DNA of 64,000 nucleotides. Origin: Ctenosaura bakeri. Taxonomy: Eukaryota; Chordata; Lepidosauria; Squamata; Iguanidae. The position numbers were made by a program, and so were the translations under genes. The stretch spans positions 1 through 64,000 of the forward strand of contig CAOLHI010004259.1 in NCBI GenBank assembly GCA_948474755.1, in the 5' to 3' direction. Shown here piece by piece: positions 23,319-34,765 of the stretch. Each line of letters starts with the position of its first letter. Within the stretch, counting starts at the first letter, position 1. The notes beneath the pieces were generated by a model. It had not been told where the DNA came from and did not search any database. It saw only the letters and a list, made by a program, of their open reading frames with translations.

Positions 23319-23506
23319 GGCCATTTCCGCACTAGGCTGTTATACTGTTATTATTCCACTTTCAACATCCTATGGAATTCTGGGGTTTGCAGTTGAGGGA
23401 GGGGCCTTTGAGGCCCCTTCCTAAACTGCAAACCCAAAGATTCCATAGGATTCAACATGGAACAAGTGAAATAATAGCACTATAACAGCCTACTGCGGAA
23501 ACGGCC
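23319..23506. mobile_element. Palindromic MITE, PIF/Harbinger-like, complete
   Basis: It is a 188-bp element whose two halves are inverted copies. The left end is GGCCATTTCCGCACTAGG and the right end on the complement is GGCCGTTTCCGCAGTAGG. Inner arms contain TTATTCCACTTTCAACATCC and its complement. TAA flanks both sides as a direct repeat (23316-23318 and 23507-23509), the 3-bp target duplication typical of PIF/Harbinger. Related copies are at 57095-57270 and 63069-63189. Confidence 0.75.
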
Positions 23507-23509
23507 TAA

Positions 23510-23984
23510 GTCAGGAGCAGGTAAACCACATCTGCCAATATTGTCTCTGAGGCCTCAAGAACCCCTCAGTACTCCATAAAACTTTTTAAATCAAAAATGC
23601 CCGCTATCATTCTCCAGGGTATGACATGGGGCATTTTGGCATGTTTTTTAGGGGAGCAGGATATTTTAGCTGACTTCCTTTTCACTTCTTGGTTTACTTT
23701 TTAAAAAGGCCTACTCTGACCCTTAAAACAAACAGGGCAACATTAAACCCAGCCCCCTAAGAGATAGGTTGAAGGACCCTTTTTGGTAGAAATAATATTT
23801 CCACAAAAATGTTCAAAACTTTAGCAGCCAGACTGATAAAACAAAGTAGCTCCCTCTGTGTTATAACACCTTAGTTAAGCAACATTTTCCCTTTGAAGGC
23901 CCGACCGGCACGAACATTGCTGTCATTCTGATGTCAAGTGACAACATGGTTGCTTTCTAAAAGTTCTTTGGCCCTAAATGATTT
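23510..23984. other. Possible MITE fragment and unassigned DNA
   Basis: GAGGCCTCAAGAACCCCTCA and nearby sequence faintly resemble the GGCCCC-rich DNA-transposon remnant near 5400-5500. This is not firm enough to assign. Confidence 0.3.
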
Positions 23985-24195
23985 TACTCAACTCCTCACA
24001 TGTATATGGTTTTAAACCATTTTAAACTGTTTTAATTGTTTTAATTTTTCTTCAAATACTAAACTGTTTAATGTGTTTTCAGCCTTTTAAAAATAATTTT
24101 TATTATTTAAATTTCTCAGATTTTTATTGTACATCAACCTGTGATCTCTGCATAGTGGGGAGGGTTGTGAATATTTTAATAAATGAATCAAACAA
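23985..24195 (+). mobile_element. L2-like LINE 3' UTR and tail
   Basis: A T-rich 3' UTR with TTTTAATTGTTTTAATTTTT leads to a tail TCTGCATAGTGGGGAGGG and TTAATAAATGAATCAAACAA, matching the layout of the other L2-like ends here. Confidence 0.45.
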
Positions 24196-24245
24196 ATATA
24201 GTATTACCACTTCTTGGAATAAATGAAACTAAAACTCAGCCTGCA

Positions 24246-24310
24246 TCAGCCTTCCTCAACCTGACGCCTTTCCCCTCCACATGTGTTTGACTACAAGCCC
24301 CTCAAAATGA
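24246..24310. mobile_element. hAT-like MITE end
   Basis: CAGCCTTCCTCAACCTGACG followed by a TTTGACTACAAGCCCC arm resembles one terminus of the palindromic MITE family with arms ending in TTGGACTACAACTCCC. Confidence 0.4.
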
Positions 24311-24554
24311 AGATACATAGATCAAAGGTAAAAAAATGTTTAAAAAATGAATACCGTATACAGATTTGAAAATCTCCTCTGGTTTGCAAGGCAATACTCT
24401 CATGATCTGGATCTGAGGCTGCAAGTGTAGTGTCTCTCCGCTGAATTATCCCTTACAAGGCATACTTTCAAAATCATACAAGGGAGTTCTCAGCTCAAAA
24501 GCTCTTTCACTGGTGGAAATCTGTGCTAGGAAAAGTGACTGTTTGTTTGTTTGT

Positions 24555-24705
24555 TTATATATCTGTGTTTTTATACTCTGGCCTTTCTTCCAAAGAAAAA
24601 CTCTAAGCATCTTACAATATAAAACAAAATAGCTAAAACAATAGGATGTACAAAAAGCATTAAACAAGCAATCCAATTAAAACATTATTTTTAAAGCATT
24701 AATCT
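24555..24705 (-). mobile_element. LINE 3' tail, antisense
   Basis: TTTTTATACTCTGGCCTTTC then CTAAGCATCTTACAATATAA, followed by an A-rich stretch, is the complement of an L2/CR1-group tail. Similar stretches occur at 32740, 38255 and 45960. Confidence 0.4.
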
Positions 24706-25575
24706 GAACAACTGAAAACATATAACACATATATTGCATTTGGGGGGAAAATTAAAGTCTGATGTCCCCTCTGTGTGGAAATGATAACACTTAGACTATT
24801 TCATTTGAGTTAATGAAACACATGTAAATTTTGATGCAAGACTGACACTTCTATTTCTTTTCTGACATACTGCCATTAAGCATGTAGGGAAAGGGTTTTT
24901 TTAAAAAAATCTGACATATGAAATGAAAGGTTTTGTGCAATTTTAAAAAACTGTCGATGGATGCAGAAACATGTGAAAAGAACTGCGTTACTTCCAGATA
25001 CCTGATTTCTCCGCAATTCCTTGATTCACCTGCTCTAGTTAGCACACATGGGTCTAAACCCAATGGCTGGTCACAACTGCAACAGACTCACTGAATCAGT
25101 GAGATTTATGTTTCTTTACCATTCTGCAATTCAATTCAGTGGGCCTACACCAGGTGGGATGAGCAATTGGATTTAGGTACTAATTCTACAAGACTCACAA
25201 GACCATTGCATTGTGGACAGAGACAAAATCAGAATTGTGTTAGCCCATTCCATTCAAATGCTGTTCAATTTCTTCAACTGTTCAAATCCAACCTAACAGT
25301 TTAAGAGCCCACATTTTGGATACTCGAGTCTCAGAACTTGCTTTGATGCAGAACTCAACCTAAAATTAGTTTACTGTTGTGAGACTGAATGAGGGAACAG
25401 GTGAACTGTTGACAAGGAAGAGGGCAAATATTTGCACATGAGCTCTATTGTACTTATAATTGTTTTTACAAGAAACACCAAAAGGAACACCATGATGCCA
25501 TCCCAAGGCAACTATGGGGGCATAGACATCTCCCCCATAGGATACACAGCTGCTTCTCTAAGAGACGTCACATTA
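24706..25575. other. No recognised gene
   Basis: A short palindrome-like piece at 25085-25150 (ATTCAATTCAGTGGGCCTAC) resembles a dispersed repeat arm seen also near 27990. Nothing else is recognisable. Confidence 0.35.
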
Positions 25576-25868
25576 CAGTCCTCCCTCCACATTCGTGGGT
25601 TTGACCTTTATGAATTTGATTATTTACAAAGTCGTTTGTGCCTTCCCCCACCAATTCTCCTCCACCCATTCCTCTGCCTTTTGCCAGGGAATGCCTTCCG
25701 TCTCTGCTTTTGCAGAGAAGGCAAGCATGTGCACCTGGACAAAAGGCAAAGGAATGGGAGGTGGAAGCCCCAGAACAGAATGGGAATGGGGGGTGGGAGT
25801 TGTTTGTATTTTCCCACTTTTGCAAGGGTTCTGCACACCGAACTCTCACAAAAGTGGAGGGGCTACTA
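25576..25868 (+). mobile_element. Pogo/Tc1-like MITE, copy 3, both ends present
   Basis: The left terminus CAGTCCTCCCTCCACATTCG and right terminus CACAAAAGTGGAGGGGCTAC are inverted copies. TA lies on each side (25574-25575 and 25869-25870). The interior is itself partly inverted (CAGGGAATGCCTTCC, then AAAAGGCAAAGGAATGG). All six frames are open over long stretches, but this reflects composition and no transposase motif is present. Confidence 0.75.
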
Positions 25869-25979
25869 TATTTCTGATTCCAACTTGTGGCTGAAATGCT
25901 GCTGAATTTCAGTGCTACTGGGGACTACAGATAGTATGCCAACTGACACTTTTTTGTGATTGCTTGAATGGTTATTTAC

Positions 25980-26082
25980 ACTCTCCTGCTGAACATTTTT
26001 AAGCTGGGGGAGGAGGTTCTGGTGGCTGCAAAATGGGACTCCAAGGGGCCCAGAGGCCACCCTTTACCAACCCCCAATCAAA
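25980..26082. mobile_element. Possible DNA-transposon remnant
   Basis: AAGGGGCCCAGAGGCCACCC resembles the end of a family also represented near 5430 and 41820. Only a fragment is present. Confidence 0.3.
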
Positions 26083-27804
26083 AGGGTACTGAAGGATGCT
26101 CAATCATATCAGCCTATACAATACTCTAATATAAAGATCAGCAGTCCTCTTGTGAATGCCTACAGTAGAAGCTACATTGTTAGTTGTGAATATTGTTTTA
26201 ATTTTATGGTTCTGTTTGCTACACTTTGTTTCATGTCACTGATGGAAGTCACCCTGCAAATGCTCGCTCACTCATTCATTCATATTTATCTAGAGATGTA
26301 AAATTTTTGGAAATTTTGAAGCCACAGATAAAAACCATTTCCCCCCAGAAAAAAAGCAGACAGCTCTGGAAATACTGGGGGTAAATATGATATTAGCACC
26401 CTTAACAGATTGCAAGGCATTCTGTTACTTTAGAAACATAGAATATAGTACATACCCAACAGAATGCAATTATATCATTTTTTCTGGCATAAAATTATAA
26501 TGCTTAGTATATTAAAAGTACCAGCTTTTTGAAGTAATAGTTACAAACAAAATTCACCTTTTAAGAGCAGCATGCACACTCCTAAAATACACAGATTACA
26601 ATTATCACATTTTTCTCACTTTAAAAAGTTGCCTGAATACCTAGTATTAGTACAAAGGGTTCCACCCTGCACAGTGCCACTTGGTTGCAGGGCACACCTC
26701 TCTGCTGAGAAGTTAAAACTTGGGTTTTTCCTTTTTGAGGTCTACTTAGGAAATGCTGGTCAACTTGTTGACAGCAGCCTCTTTCTGGTACCGGAACTGC
26801 ACTAAAAGAATGGCAATCCCAGAGTCACACATTTTCGTATCTTGCAGAAAGGAAATTTCTTACAGCAAAACACAACAAAGTGTCTCAGCATCTGCAATGA
26901 TCCTGCCTTCTGCTCTCAAGTAAGAGAGGGATCCCTGAAGATCATCTAGCTGCCACCACTCACTGATTTAACCCCTATGACTCAGTAACTCAGTGGGAAG
27001 TTACTGGGGAATGTGCACTTTCTCCATTTCTGACTCTACAGATGCTTCCCCTTTCCCCTCCCCATGGTAAATGGGAATCCTACATGCATGCATGCACACA
27101 TACACTGAGCAAAGGCATGAAAGAGAGCATGGAAAAGACATAGTCTTTAAAAGAAAAAGCTTTTATTTTAAGCAAGTAATCTACATTTGCAAAAACGTAT
27201 CTTATACATGAAAACACCTTCCTTCAGGCATTATTTAGGAATACTGTAGTTGCAAAGTTATAAACAGCCAAATTTAGTCAAATTTAAAAGAAACATAAGC
27301 TCCAATGTAATGAACTAAATATTCCTATTCTACTCAAGATACAGCTAGAGTCCAGGGTCTGGATATTGATGGGAAGATGGGAGTCTGGACCCCCTTGATC
27401 CAACTTACGACCAAGCTTCTCAGGTGAGGCAGGCAGCACCCCTGCATCTCACCATTAGTCTCTCTGCTTTTCTCTCTCTGAGCCTCATGACCCCTGAGGC
27501 TTTATAACCTCTCACCTGGAAGCATCTCCAAGCTTCCACACTTCTCCCAAAATGTTTTTCCCTACTGGGCAATTGTTTCTGGCGGTCTCTGTTGCTCCTT
27601 TGTTATGCTGATCCCAATAAATGTAACGTAAACCCAATACATCATTAACTCTTTGTTTATCTAATGGAGGAAACTATACCTCTCAGCTATGTTGCTCAGA
27701 TAATGGGAGAACCCATTATCACAGCATCCTTAAATGCTAATTATCGTATTGTATTTATAATATATAGGACAAAACACAACAGGATGAATCAGGAGTTTGG
27801 AGTC
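26083..27804. other. No recognised gene
   Basis: Includes a possible LINE tail (26170-26290) and CATG repeats near 27084-27096. No coding evidence was found. Confidence 0.4.
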
Positions 27805-27945
27805 ATACGGCCCTCCAAATGTTGTTGGACTGCCAATCCCAGAAGCTCTACATAGCATAGTCAATGGTGAATGATGATGAGAGTTGCTCTCAAACAGCAT
27901 CTAGGGAGCCCACAGGTTATCCACTCCTGGATGAAATCCAACAGT
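27805..27945. mobile_element. hAT-like palindromic MITE
   Basis: CGGCCCTCCAAATGTTGTTG and GGACTGCCAATCCCAG form one arm. GATGAGAGTTGCTCTCAAAC, ATCTAGGGAGCCCACAGG and TATCCACTCCTG form the other, in inverted order. The target duplication is no longer clear. Confidence 0.55.
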
Positions 27946-28140
27946 AAGCCTACCTAGAATAAATCTACCGGAAGGAATGCTCCATTATTTTCAGTAAGTC
28001 TCATTTAAATAGAATTCCTACTGAATTATAACATTAAAACAATTTTTTAAAAAATTATAACATCAGAACACAATTGAAACAACATTTCAAAATCACATCA
28101 ATTAAAAATGTATACAAATGCAGGTAATTATTTTTAAACT

Positions 28141-28384
28141 AGTCAGTATGGTATGATGATCTGAGCGCTGGAGTAGGATTTAGGGAGATCAGTATTCAAA
28201 CCCACTCAGTTACAAAAATCCAAGTCACCCTGGCCAAGTGACACTCTCTTTTAGCCTCAGAAGAAGGCAATGTCAACTCCACTTTAAACAAATCCTGCCA
28301 AGGAAACGCTTATGATAGGTTCACCTTAGGGCTCCTGTAAATCAGAAAAAAACTTGAAGACACAAAACAATAATAACAACAAAA
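28141..28384 (+). mobile_element. tRNA-derived SINE, complete with LINE-type tail
   Basis: The tRNA-like head holds GGTATGATGATCTGAGCGCT (A box region) and GTATTCAAACCC (B box region). The middle has CCAAGTCACCCTGGCCAAGTG and TTTTAGCCTCAGAAGAAGGC. The 3' part, CTGCCAAGGAAACGCTTATG and ATAGGTTCACCTTAGGGC, ends in a CAA/AAC-rich tail. This is the Sauria-type layout: tRNA head with a BovB/RTE-like tail. Confidence 0.75.
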
Positions 28385-29145
28385 TCATTGCGGTATGATC
28401 TTACTGCAAAACAATATATACAACAGACATATTGTTATCTTTCTACAATCCTGCCTTAAGGGGTAGTGCTATCAAATATACTCAGACTGTGACAATGAAA
28501 ATAAAACAAAGCCAAAAACTGAAATACTTTAATCAACTACTTAATCTACATTTCGCTAGTAATTCTGCCACTTACCTATTGTATACCTACATAAAATTGC
28601 AACACGTAAATAAAAATATTCTCTCTCTCTCTCTCTCCCTTAGCATTTACACCCAATTACTGAATTATGGAGCCCAAGTCAACGAGTTGCCAGGTCAGCT
28701 GCCAACTACTGTTTAACTTCTGCAAGATTCAGGGCCTTAAGATCAGTTCCAAATCCTTTTGACATGGGCAGTTGGTGGCTTCCATGTCAGCAGAGCAGTG
28801 AATACACTCTGGATTTTAATGTGATTTAAACAAGCTTTTCAAAGTACTGAACAGCAGTCTCAAAAGTTTGGGCACATGGGAAAGCTTACTAAAAGTTTGG
28901 ACTAAAATCTAGAGCAGGTTCACCATTCCCGTTATGTGGGAATCACAAGCCACTCTTGATCTACATGGATGCTGTTTTTGCTGTAACACAAGCCAAATGT
29001 ATACAGCTAAACCCATATTTCACAAGGTGCCAGTTTCCAATTGGAGATATTCTTACCAAACAAATATTTGTTATTAAATATCATATATATGTATATATAT
29101 ATGTATCACAGTTATTATCATATTAAAGTGCAAATAGACATTATA
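28385..29145. other. No recognised gene; short (CT)n
   Basis: A (CT)n tract lies at 28620-28637 and TATATA repeats at about 29084-29103. Nothing else could be assigned. Confidence 0.5.
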
Positions 29146-29366
29146 CACTGCTAAGTATACCAGACCCCATCTGGTGGAAGCTACACAGGGTTGGCCTTGA
29201 TTAGTACTTGGATGGGAGAACACCAATGAATACAAGGTGCTATAGGCTATATTTCAGAGGAAGAAACTGGTAAAATTACCTCTGAGTATCCCTTGCCTAA
29301 GAAACCGTATGAAATTCATGGGGTTGCCATCGGTCACCAGGCAACCTGAAGACACATACACATGTG
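29146..29366 (+). mobile_element. 5S-rRNA-derived SINE
   Basis: Its first ~95 bases follow the 3' two thirds of vertebrate 5S rRNA, including the internal promoter: GGAAGCTACACAGGGT, TTAGTACTTGGATGGGAGA and AATACAAGGTGCTATAGGCT. A SINE body follows with CCTCTGAGTATCCCTTGCCT and CATGGGGTTGCCATCGGTCA, then a CAA/ACA tail. 5S-headed SINEs with a LINE-type tail are known in lizards. The 5' part of the 5S gene is missing and substitutions are present, so it is not a functional 5S gene. Confidence 0.8.
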
Positions 29367-30385
29367 CACCATTCACACATATTCATTTACTACTGCACTC
29401 TGTTGTGGAAAGCTACTTTATTTACTATTAAACTCATTCTCTGAATGTGAATTTTAATACATGCAAGTGCAATCCTCACACAAAAAAGGAATCCCAAGTT
29501 TGCAGAAGTGTAAAAGTATTTAAGGAAGAAAGCCTGAAGTGAGAAGAGTGTGATGCCACCAAATATGTTAATGAAGACGGAGCATGCCTCAGTGGTTGCA
29601 GAATGCTGAATATCTGTTACAGAGGGATGTGGGAAATGGAATAGTATTCCTCGTAAAGAGCAGGCATGAGTGCTGGAACCTTGGATTGCACACTACAACA
29701 TTCTTCTGCCTGTCCCACACTTGTTAGAAAAGCTAAAAGGAAGCCAGTAAAATGCACACCCACACTATCATGTGACTTAACTGAGAATGAAGTACATTAA
29801 TAGTCTTATTCCTCCATGAGTGTTTTGTGAGTCAGCTTGTTCATCAGCCTTAATTTGTCTTGTCAGCCTTCCTTGTAATTAAATAAAAATTATTACTGAC
29901 ATGTAGAATTAAAGACATGAAGTGGCTTTAAAAAAAGAAAAAAAGCAACTACCATTAAAGTGGTGGTCTGCAGATCAGTGCCAATCCACAATCCATGAGC
30001 AACCAGTTTGCGGCAAGTTTCCAGGAAAGAAAGAAATAGATGTAGCCAGTGGGCCTAACTATGGTACGAGTCTGTGGCACACTAAAGGAAAAAAAGGCCA
30101 GTTCCTCATATTTGATAGCTTTGTCTGCTTTACATACAGCATTATTCTGGGAAACTATGGTTTTCTTGTTGTAGAGTGTGTGTTCTTTGTATCAAATATG
30201 CATATAAAATCCAATGAAAGTGAATTAAAGCAAAACAAATTAAAAAAGAAACACAAAGAATTTACAGTCTCAAGTCATGCAACATAGAAACCCTATGCAG
30301 ACATTCTATTTCTGTCAATATCTTGAGCAAGGACAAAAACACAAACTCAACCCTTTGTTGACAGGGCTAGTCTCATATCAGTTCA
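29367..30385. other. No recognised gene
   Basis: A 121-codon open frame at 29922 has no motif and is Lys/Asn-rich as expected from AT-rich DNA. Confidence 0.4.
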
Positions 30386-30387
30386 AT

Positions 30388-30672
30388 TTGTCATGGCTTC
30401 ATAATAATGAATCTTGGGGATTGTAGTGTGTAAAGGTACTCTCTGCTAGGGAGTTCTAGTTCACTTCCTTGAACTAAAATTCACATAACTGGAGAAAAGA
30501 GAGGGTGAGGATTTAATCAGTTTAATTCTGCAAGGCACACAAGGCACTCAAGGTATTTGAATTGTAGTTCAGGGGAACAGACTAGATCTCCCCATCAAAG
30601 AAATCTAAGTACCTCTACCAAACTACAAATCTCAGGAATTCCTAGGATGGAAACCTAAAAATTAAAGTGATA
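30388..30672. mobile_element. hAT-like MITE, degraded (possibly two halves)
   Basis: Arms such as CTTGGGGATTGTAGTGTG and CAAACTACAAATCTCAGG, separated by about 200 bases and ending in TTAAAGTGATAAG, match the family at 43070-43255 and 61680-61875. Confidence 0.45.
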
Positions 30673-32739
30673 AGCAACCGTTACAACCTCATTACACAGA
30701 CATGCTTAAAGACTCTCTGTGCAATGCAGAACTCTGGAAAATCAGGATTCAGCATCATGCAAGGAGTCTACAGAAGCAGAAAAGTCTGTTCATTTCAAAA
30801 TCCCCATCTTATAGAACAAGAATTGAGAATCTCCTTGAGGTCAAAGGACAAATTCCAAGAAGTTCTCAAAGACCACATTCCAGCTGTGGGTGGAAGAGAG
30901 ACAAAAATACCAATATTATTTTAGCTTAAAACTTGTACTGGCAGTAAGTGTGCTTAAGAGATGCATTCCTACCTTTTGGAAAGTCTTCTTACAGTCAGGA
31001 ATCTACCAAATGATGATGACATTGGGATGGGCCATCCAGGGAAGCCCAGAGGGCTAGATCTGGCTACATGGCCTCTAGTTCCCCAGCTTTGTTTACATAG
31101 TGTGGCGAATGGATGGAGCTAACACACTTGGTCCAAGTTCTCACTCAGAGCAGAAGTATAATTTCTGAGTAGGCCTGGAGGCTCAGCAAACAAAGGTTCC
31201 AGAGGTGACCAGCAATGGTAATTCTCTTTTTGAAGGGGCTGAAGGAAAGAGGTGGGCAGCCTGCCTTAGACTCCCAAGAAACTGGAGCTAAAGAAGGGAT
31301 GCCTCTGGGGGGCGAAGAAGAGAGAAAACAAACTTGGGGAACAGGTGTGGAAATGCTAGGAATGTACAAGACAGGCAGCACTGGCAGCTCCAGGCAACCC
31401 ACACTAGATGGCGATCTGGGGCATTCCCTCTGTCTCACCCAATCCAACCCAGCTATGCCTCTGAACAAAGGAGTCCGTTAACTAGAATATTTGAGGAAAG
31501 AATTGCCTTTTGAAGCCAGAATGTGAATAATCTATCAGTCCAGCCATTATCAGGTCATCTTTCTATGAGTTTTTGTGACTTCAACCTCACTTAATATTTC
31601 CAGAACCCTGCCACGATCACCAGAGGTCTGCCAAGGAAACCACAAGCTTGTGACTCTTCCACTGAAATGGATGTAAATATCTCCTCCCTATTGCCAACCT
31701 GCACACAAACTCTCTTATCTCACAGAGCAGTGGAAGGACAACCCACCTTCACACCAGGGACCTTTCTAGCAATCCCTGGGTGAGTCACTGTGGCTACCAG
31801 CAGACCTTTGGGTGGTTAGTCAGTTTATCAGAGGTTCCACTGCAGTTGCCACAGCCTGAGTAATGGCTCAATTTCCTTAGATCCTTTTGTTATAAAAAGG
31901 ACACATTCCTTTGAAGTTAATCTGACCTTTATATCTTAGTCTATCTCCCTTGCCTACCACTTCAGTTTTCCTCTGGCACCTTCCAGACATGCCTTTCAGC
32001 TTATGTGCTTCTCCAGTCTAAGCCTGTACCAGCCTCAAGGGCCTAGTTTGCAGAGAGCTTATGAAAGGGTAAGCTTGCATATACATATAAGCAGCCTAGC
32101 TTTCAATACATGTCTCTAAATCAGTTTTAAAAAATCAACACAAACATCAGTAAGAAACCCAACTGAAACACCAGCTACCACCAATTTCTGGAACAGACCA
32201 GTCAAAGTACCTCAAAAGTATCACTGAAATCAGTCATCTTCTTCTAGAAATTCAATGGCAGCATGGGAAGAGAACAATGAAAGTGGCACTAGCAGTAAGT
32301 TTCATAGTTTCAGTGCTAAACTTTTCATTCCTGCAGGTTTCAGACTGCGGGAAATACAAAGAAGCAGCACAGGCAGGTTCACGGAGGAGCAGATATAATC
32401 AGGTCAAATCCATTTAGGGCACAATCGAGCAATTCCCTTGATGTGAGAAAGGTTCATCATCCCTCCAACCTCACTGCATCATCACTGCTGAATATTGTTG
32501 GTCACAATTCAGGATCAATGGGTGCAGGTGTAGATCCTGTAGGCTATATTCAAAAGAAGGCAATAGCACAACTACATTTGAGTACTTGTTGCCCTATGAT
32601 CACTGCTTAATTTATTTCTGTGGTGTCGAAAGGTGCCAAAACAACTCCCTCCTCCTTCCCTATCCCTTTTCCTTTGTGTGTTGTGCCTTACTTAAATTGG
32701 AAGCCTAAGGGTAGTGACTGCCAGAATCTTCTTGGTGTA
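30673..32739. other. No recognised gene; about 2 kb unassigned
   Basis: Moderately GC-richer around 31200-31450 with two opposing open frames (31145-31468 on minus, 31215-31481 on plus). Neither shows a family motif. Confidence 0.4.
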
Positions 32740-33385
32740 ATTATTATTTATTCCTTTATACCTTGCCTCATTCCCAAAGCTAGGCTCAAGATGGCTTACA
32801 AATCTTAAAACAAATGCAATAAAAGCACATGCAAAGGCATAAGTAAAAATGTACCAAAAGATACTGATTTGCAACTGATTTACAGAATTAATTTTTAAAA
32901 AAAATCCATTAAGATTAGAAAAGATAAAAATAAAATAGCACACTGTTAAAAGACCATGCAGTTAGTTCCTAAAAGCCTGTTAGAACAGAGGTTTTCATTT
33001 GTCAGTAAAACAAGCCATCCAAAATGTGATAGGGAGGGTGTTTCAAAGTCTGGGAACAGTCACTGAGTAGGTCCTCTCCTACTTCCCTTCCCACCAGACA
33101 TACTCAGGAAAGTGATGGAGTTAAGAGAAGATCTTGGAGCCTGGGTAGAGCTGAATCATATATGGATGCATGGGCCATAACCAGAACTTCAAATTGTACT
33201 TTAAATTAACTATTTGTCAGTTGCTCTCAGAGTCTTCTGGTTAAAGGGCAGGGTACCATTGCAATTATCAATCAAGCAAAAACCATGTGAAGTTGCTACA
33301 AAGTTGATGCAAAATACTTCCCACTGGTCAGTATCCTAGCAATGGCATTCTGACTCAGTTGCCGTTATCCTCATATAAGGCATCC
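32740..33385 (-). mobile_element. Unclassified LINE-like 3' region, antisense, copy 1
   Basis: It begins with a complemented tail (TACCTTGCCTCATTCCCAAA, CTCAAGATGGCTTACAAATC). Then come blocks shared with 38250-38690: AAGCCTGTTAGAACAG, GGGAACAGTCACTGAGTAGG and TCCTCTCCTACTTCC. Class is uncertain: it could be an L2/CR1-group 3' UTR or another family. Confidence 0.45.
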
Positions 33386-33989
33386 AGTTGTAAGAAAAGT
33401 ATATATCATCATGGCTAAGTCATTCCGTTCCAGGAAAGATGGCCGATGGTGAAACTAGCCTGAACCAGTAGAACTCACACCTGGCTCCTGCCATACCACA
33501 TGGACATCCAAAATGCTGCATCACAGCCAGGCACACCTGTTCAGTGTTATCTGCATGGCCCTTTGTGGTATCTCAATACTGACTCACAAAATGAAGTAAC
33601 AAAATACAAAGCAAGCTACAGACAATGAGGCAGAAGACTTCTTTTAAAATGGTATTCAGGAATCTAAATGAAACAGCACATCAATCATTTGGGGCAAGTG
33701 TTGAATACCATGAAATTCTCTCAAAGGCCCCAAGAGAAAGGGAGTTGATTTTGCCTGGTGCCTAATGCGTAAGGAAGAAGTCAAATATCTACAGAGAGGA
33801 CATTTTTAAGTTTAGGTTATCACCACTAACAAGACTCTCTTACTAGTAGCATCATTCTGGTCTCTGAAGCTAGAGAAGGACATCTGATGAAAATTCTGGC
33901 ATGAAGGCTCATATGGAGGAAATCACTCCTGCAGACACCTGTGTTGTAGGCCATTTAGAATCTTTAAAAGGAGAGTAACCCTGTTCAAC
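33386..33989. other. No recognised gene
   Basis: No motif or repeat terminus was recognised. Confidence 0.4.
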
Positions 33990-34182
33990 AGAGCCAGTGT
34001 GGTGAAGTGGTTTGAGCTACAACCTTGGAGACCAGGGTCTGATTCCTCACATGGCCATGGAAACTGAGTGACTCTAGGTGCATCATGTAGACACACAGCC
34101 CCAAAAAACTCTGTGACAAGTTCACCTTAGGGTTGCCATAAGTCAGAAATGACTTGAAGGCACATCACCATAACCACAACCT
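33990..34182 (+). mobile_element. tRNA-derived SINE with LINE-type tail, internally deleted
   Basis: The head is GCCAGTGTGGTGAAGTGGTT (A box region) and CAGGGTCTGATTCCTCAC (B box region). The tail has TTCACCTTAGGGTTGCCATA, AGTCAGAAATGACTTGAAGG and CACATCACCATAACC. It belongs to the same family as 28141 but is shorter in the middle. Confidence 0.75.
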
Positions 34183-34234
34183 GTCCAAGACAAGCTGAGT
34201 GCCTATCTCCAGATCAGACAAATTCACAATCAAT

Positions 34235-34385
34235 ATAGTTGGGACTTGAGAGGAAGCAGCCAGTTTCAAATCCTTATTCAGTTAAGTAGCTCACTGGGCA
34301 CCCATGGGCCAACCACAATCTTTCAGCATAAACAACCTCATAGGATTGTTCTGAAGAAGGGACAAATGGTAGCTCTAAAGAGATC
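34235..34385 (+). mobile_element. tRNA-derived SINE, second type, partial
   Basis: TTTCAAATCCTTATTCAG (B-box-like), CATGGGCCAACCACAATCTT and AACAACCTCATAGGATTG match the second SINE type seen at 59085. The 3' end is eroded. Confidence 0.5.
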
Positions 34386-34569
34386 ATGCCAAAGCTTCTT
34401 AAATTAACAAAAAGAAAATGTATTTTCAAACCCATACGTCATTTCCAAGATAATGTAAATAGATAATAATTAGAACAGTCTTGTTTAAAAATAAGTCTAT
34501 GGAAGCTACTATTATAGCCCACAGAATTTTTACTGGCTCTCCTACCTTTGAGAATTAGCATAATATAAT

Positions 34570-34765
34570 TGCTAAGAGAGTGGAGTCCATTATCTGAATC
34601 GCACCTCTACCATGAGCTTGCTAAGTGGTATGAGGGAAGATGTGCCTAGCCTCAGTTCTTTCTTCTCATCCATCTGTGATATGGACATAATAATAATGAC
34701 TTATTTTTAATGAGACTATGGAAGCACTTACAAGACAAAGTATCTAAAGCACTCTAAACAGTCAA
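34570..34765 (+). mobile_element. MIR-like SINE
   Basis: CCTCAGTTCTTTCTTCTCAT, CTGTGATATGGACATAATAA, AATGAGACTATGGAAGCAC and TATCTAAAGCACTCTAAACA follow the order of the amniote MIR core and 3' region. It is an old copy. Confidence 0.5.

Noticed and set aside
25432..25905. 157-codon frame and several overlapping frames on both strands
   Set aside because: They lie over a palindromic MITE with both termini visible. Open frames on both strands reflect composition, not coding.
29146..29366. A functional 5S rRNA gene
   Set aside because: The 5' part of 5S is missing, the rest has substitutions, and a SINE body and tail follow.
31145..31481. Opposing open frames as a possible host exon
   Set aside because: No domain motif or clear splice-site context was seen, and frames on both strands are open because the patch is GC-richer and short.
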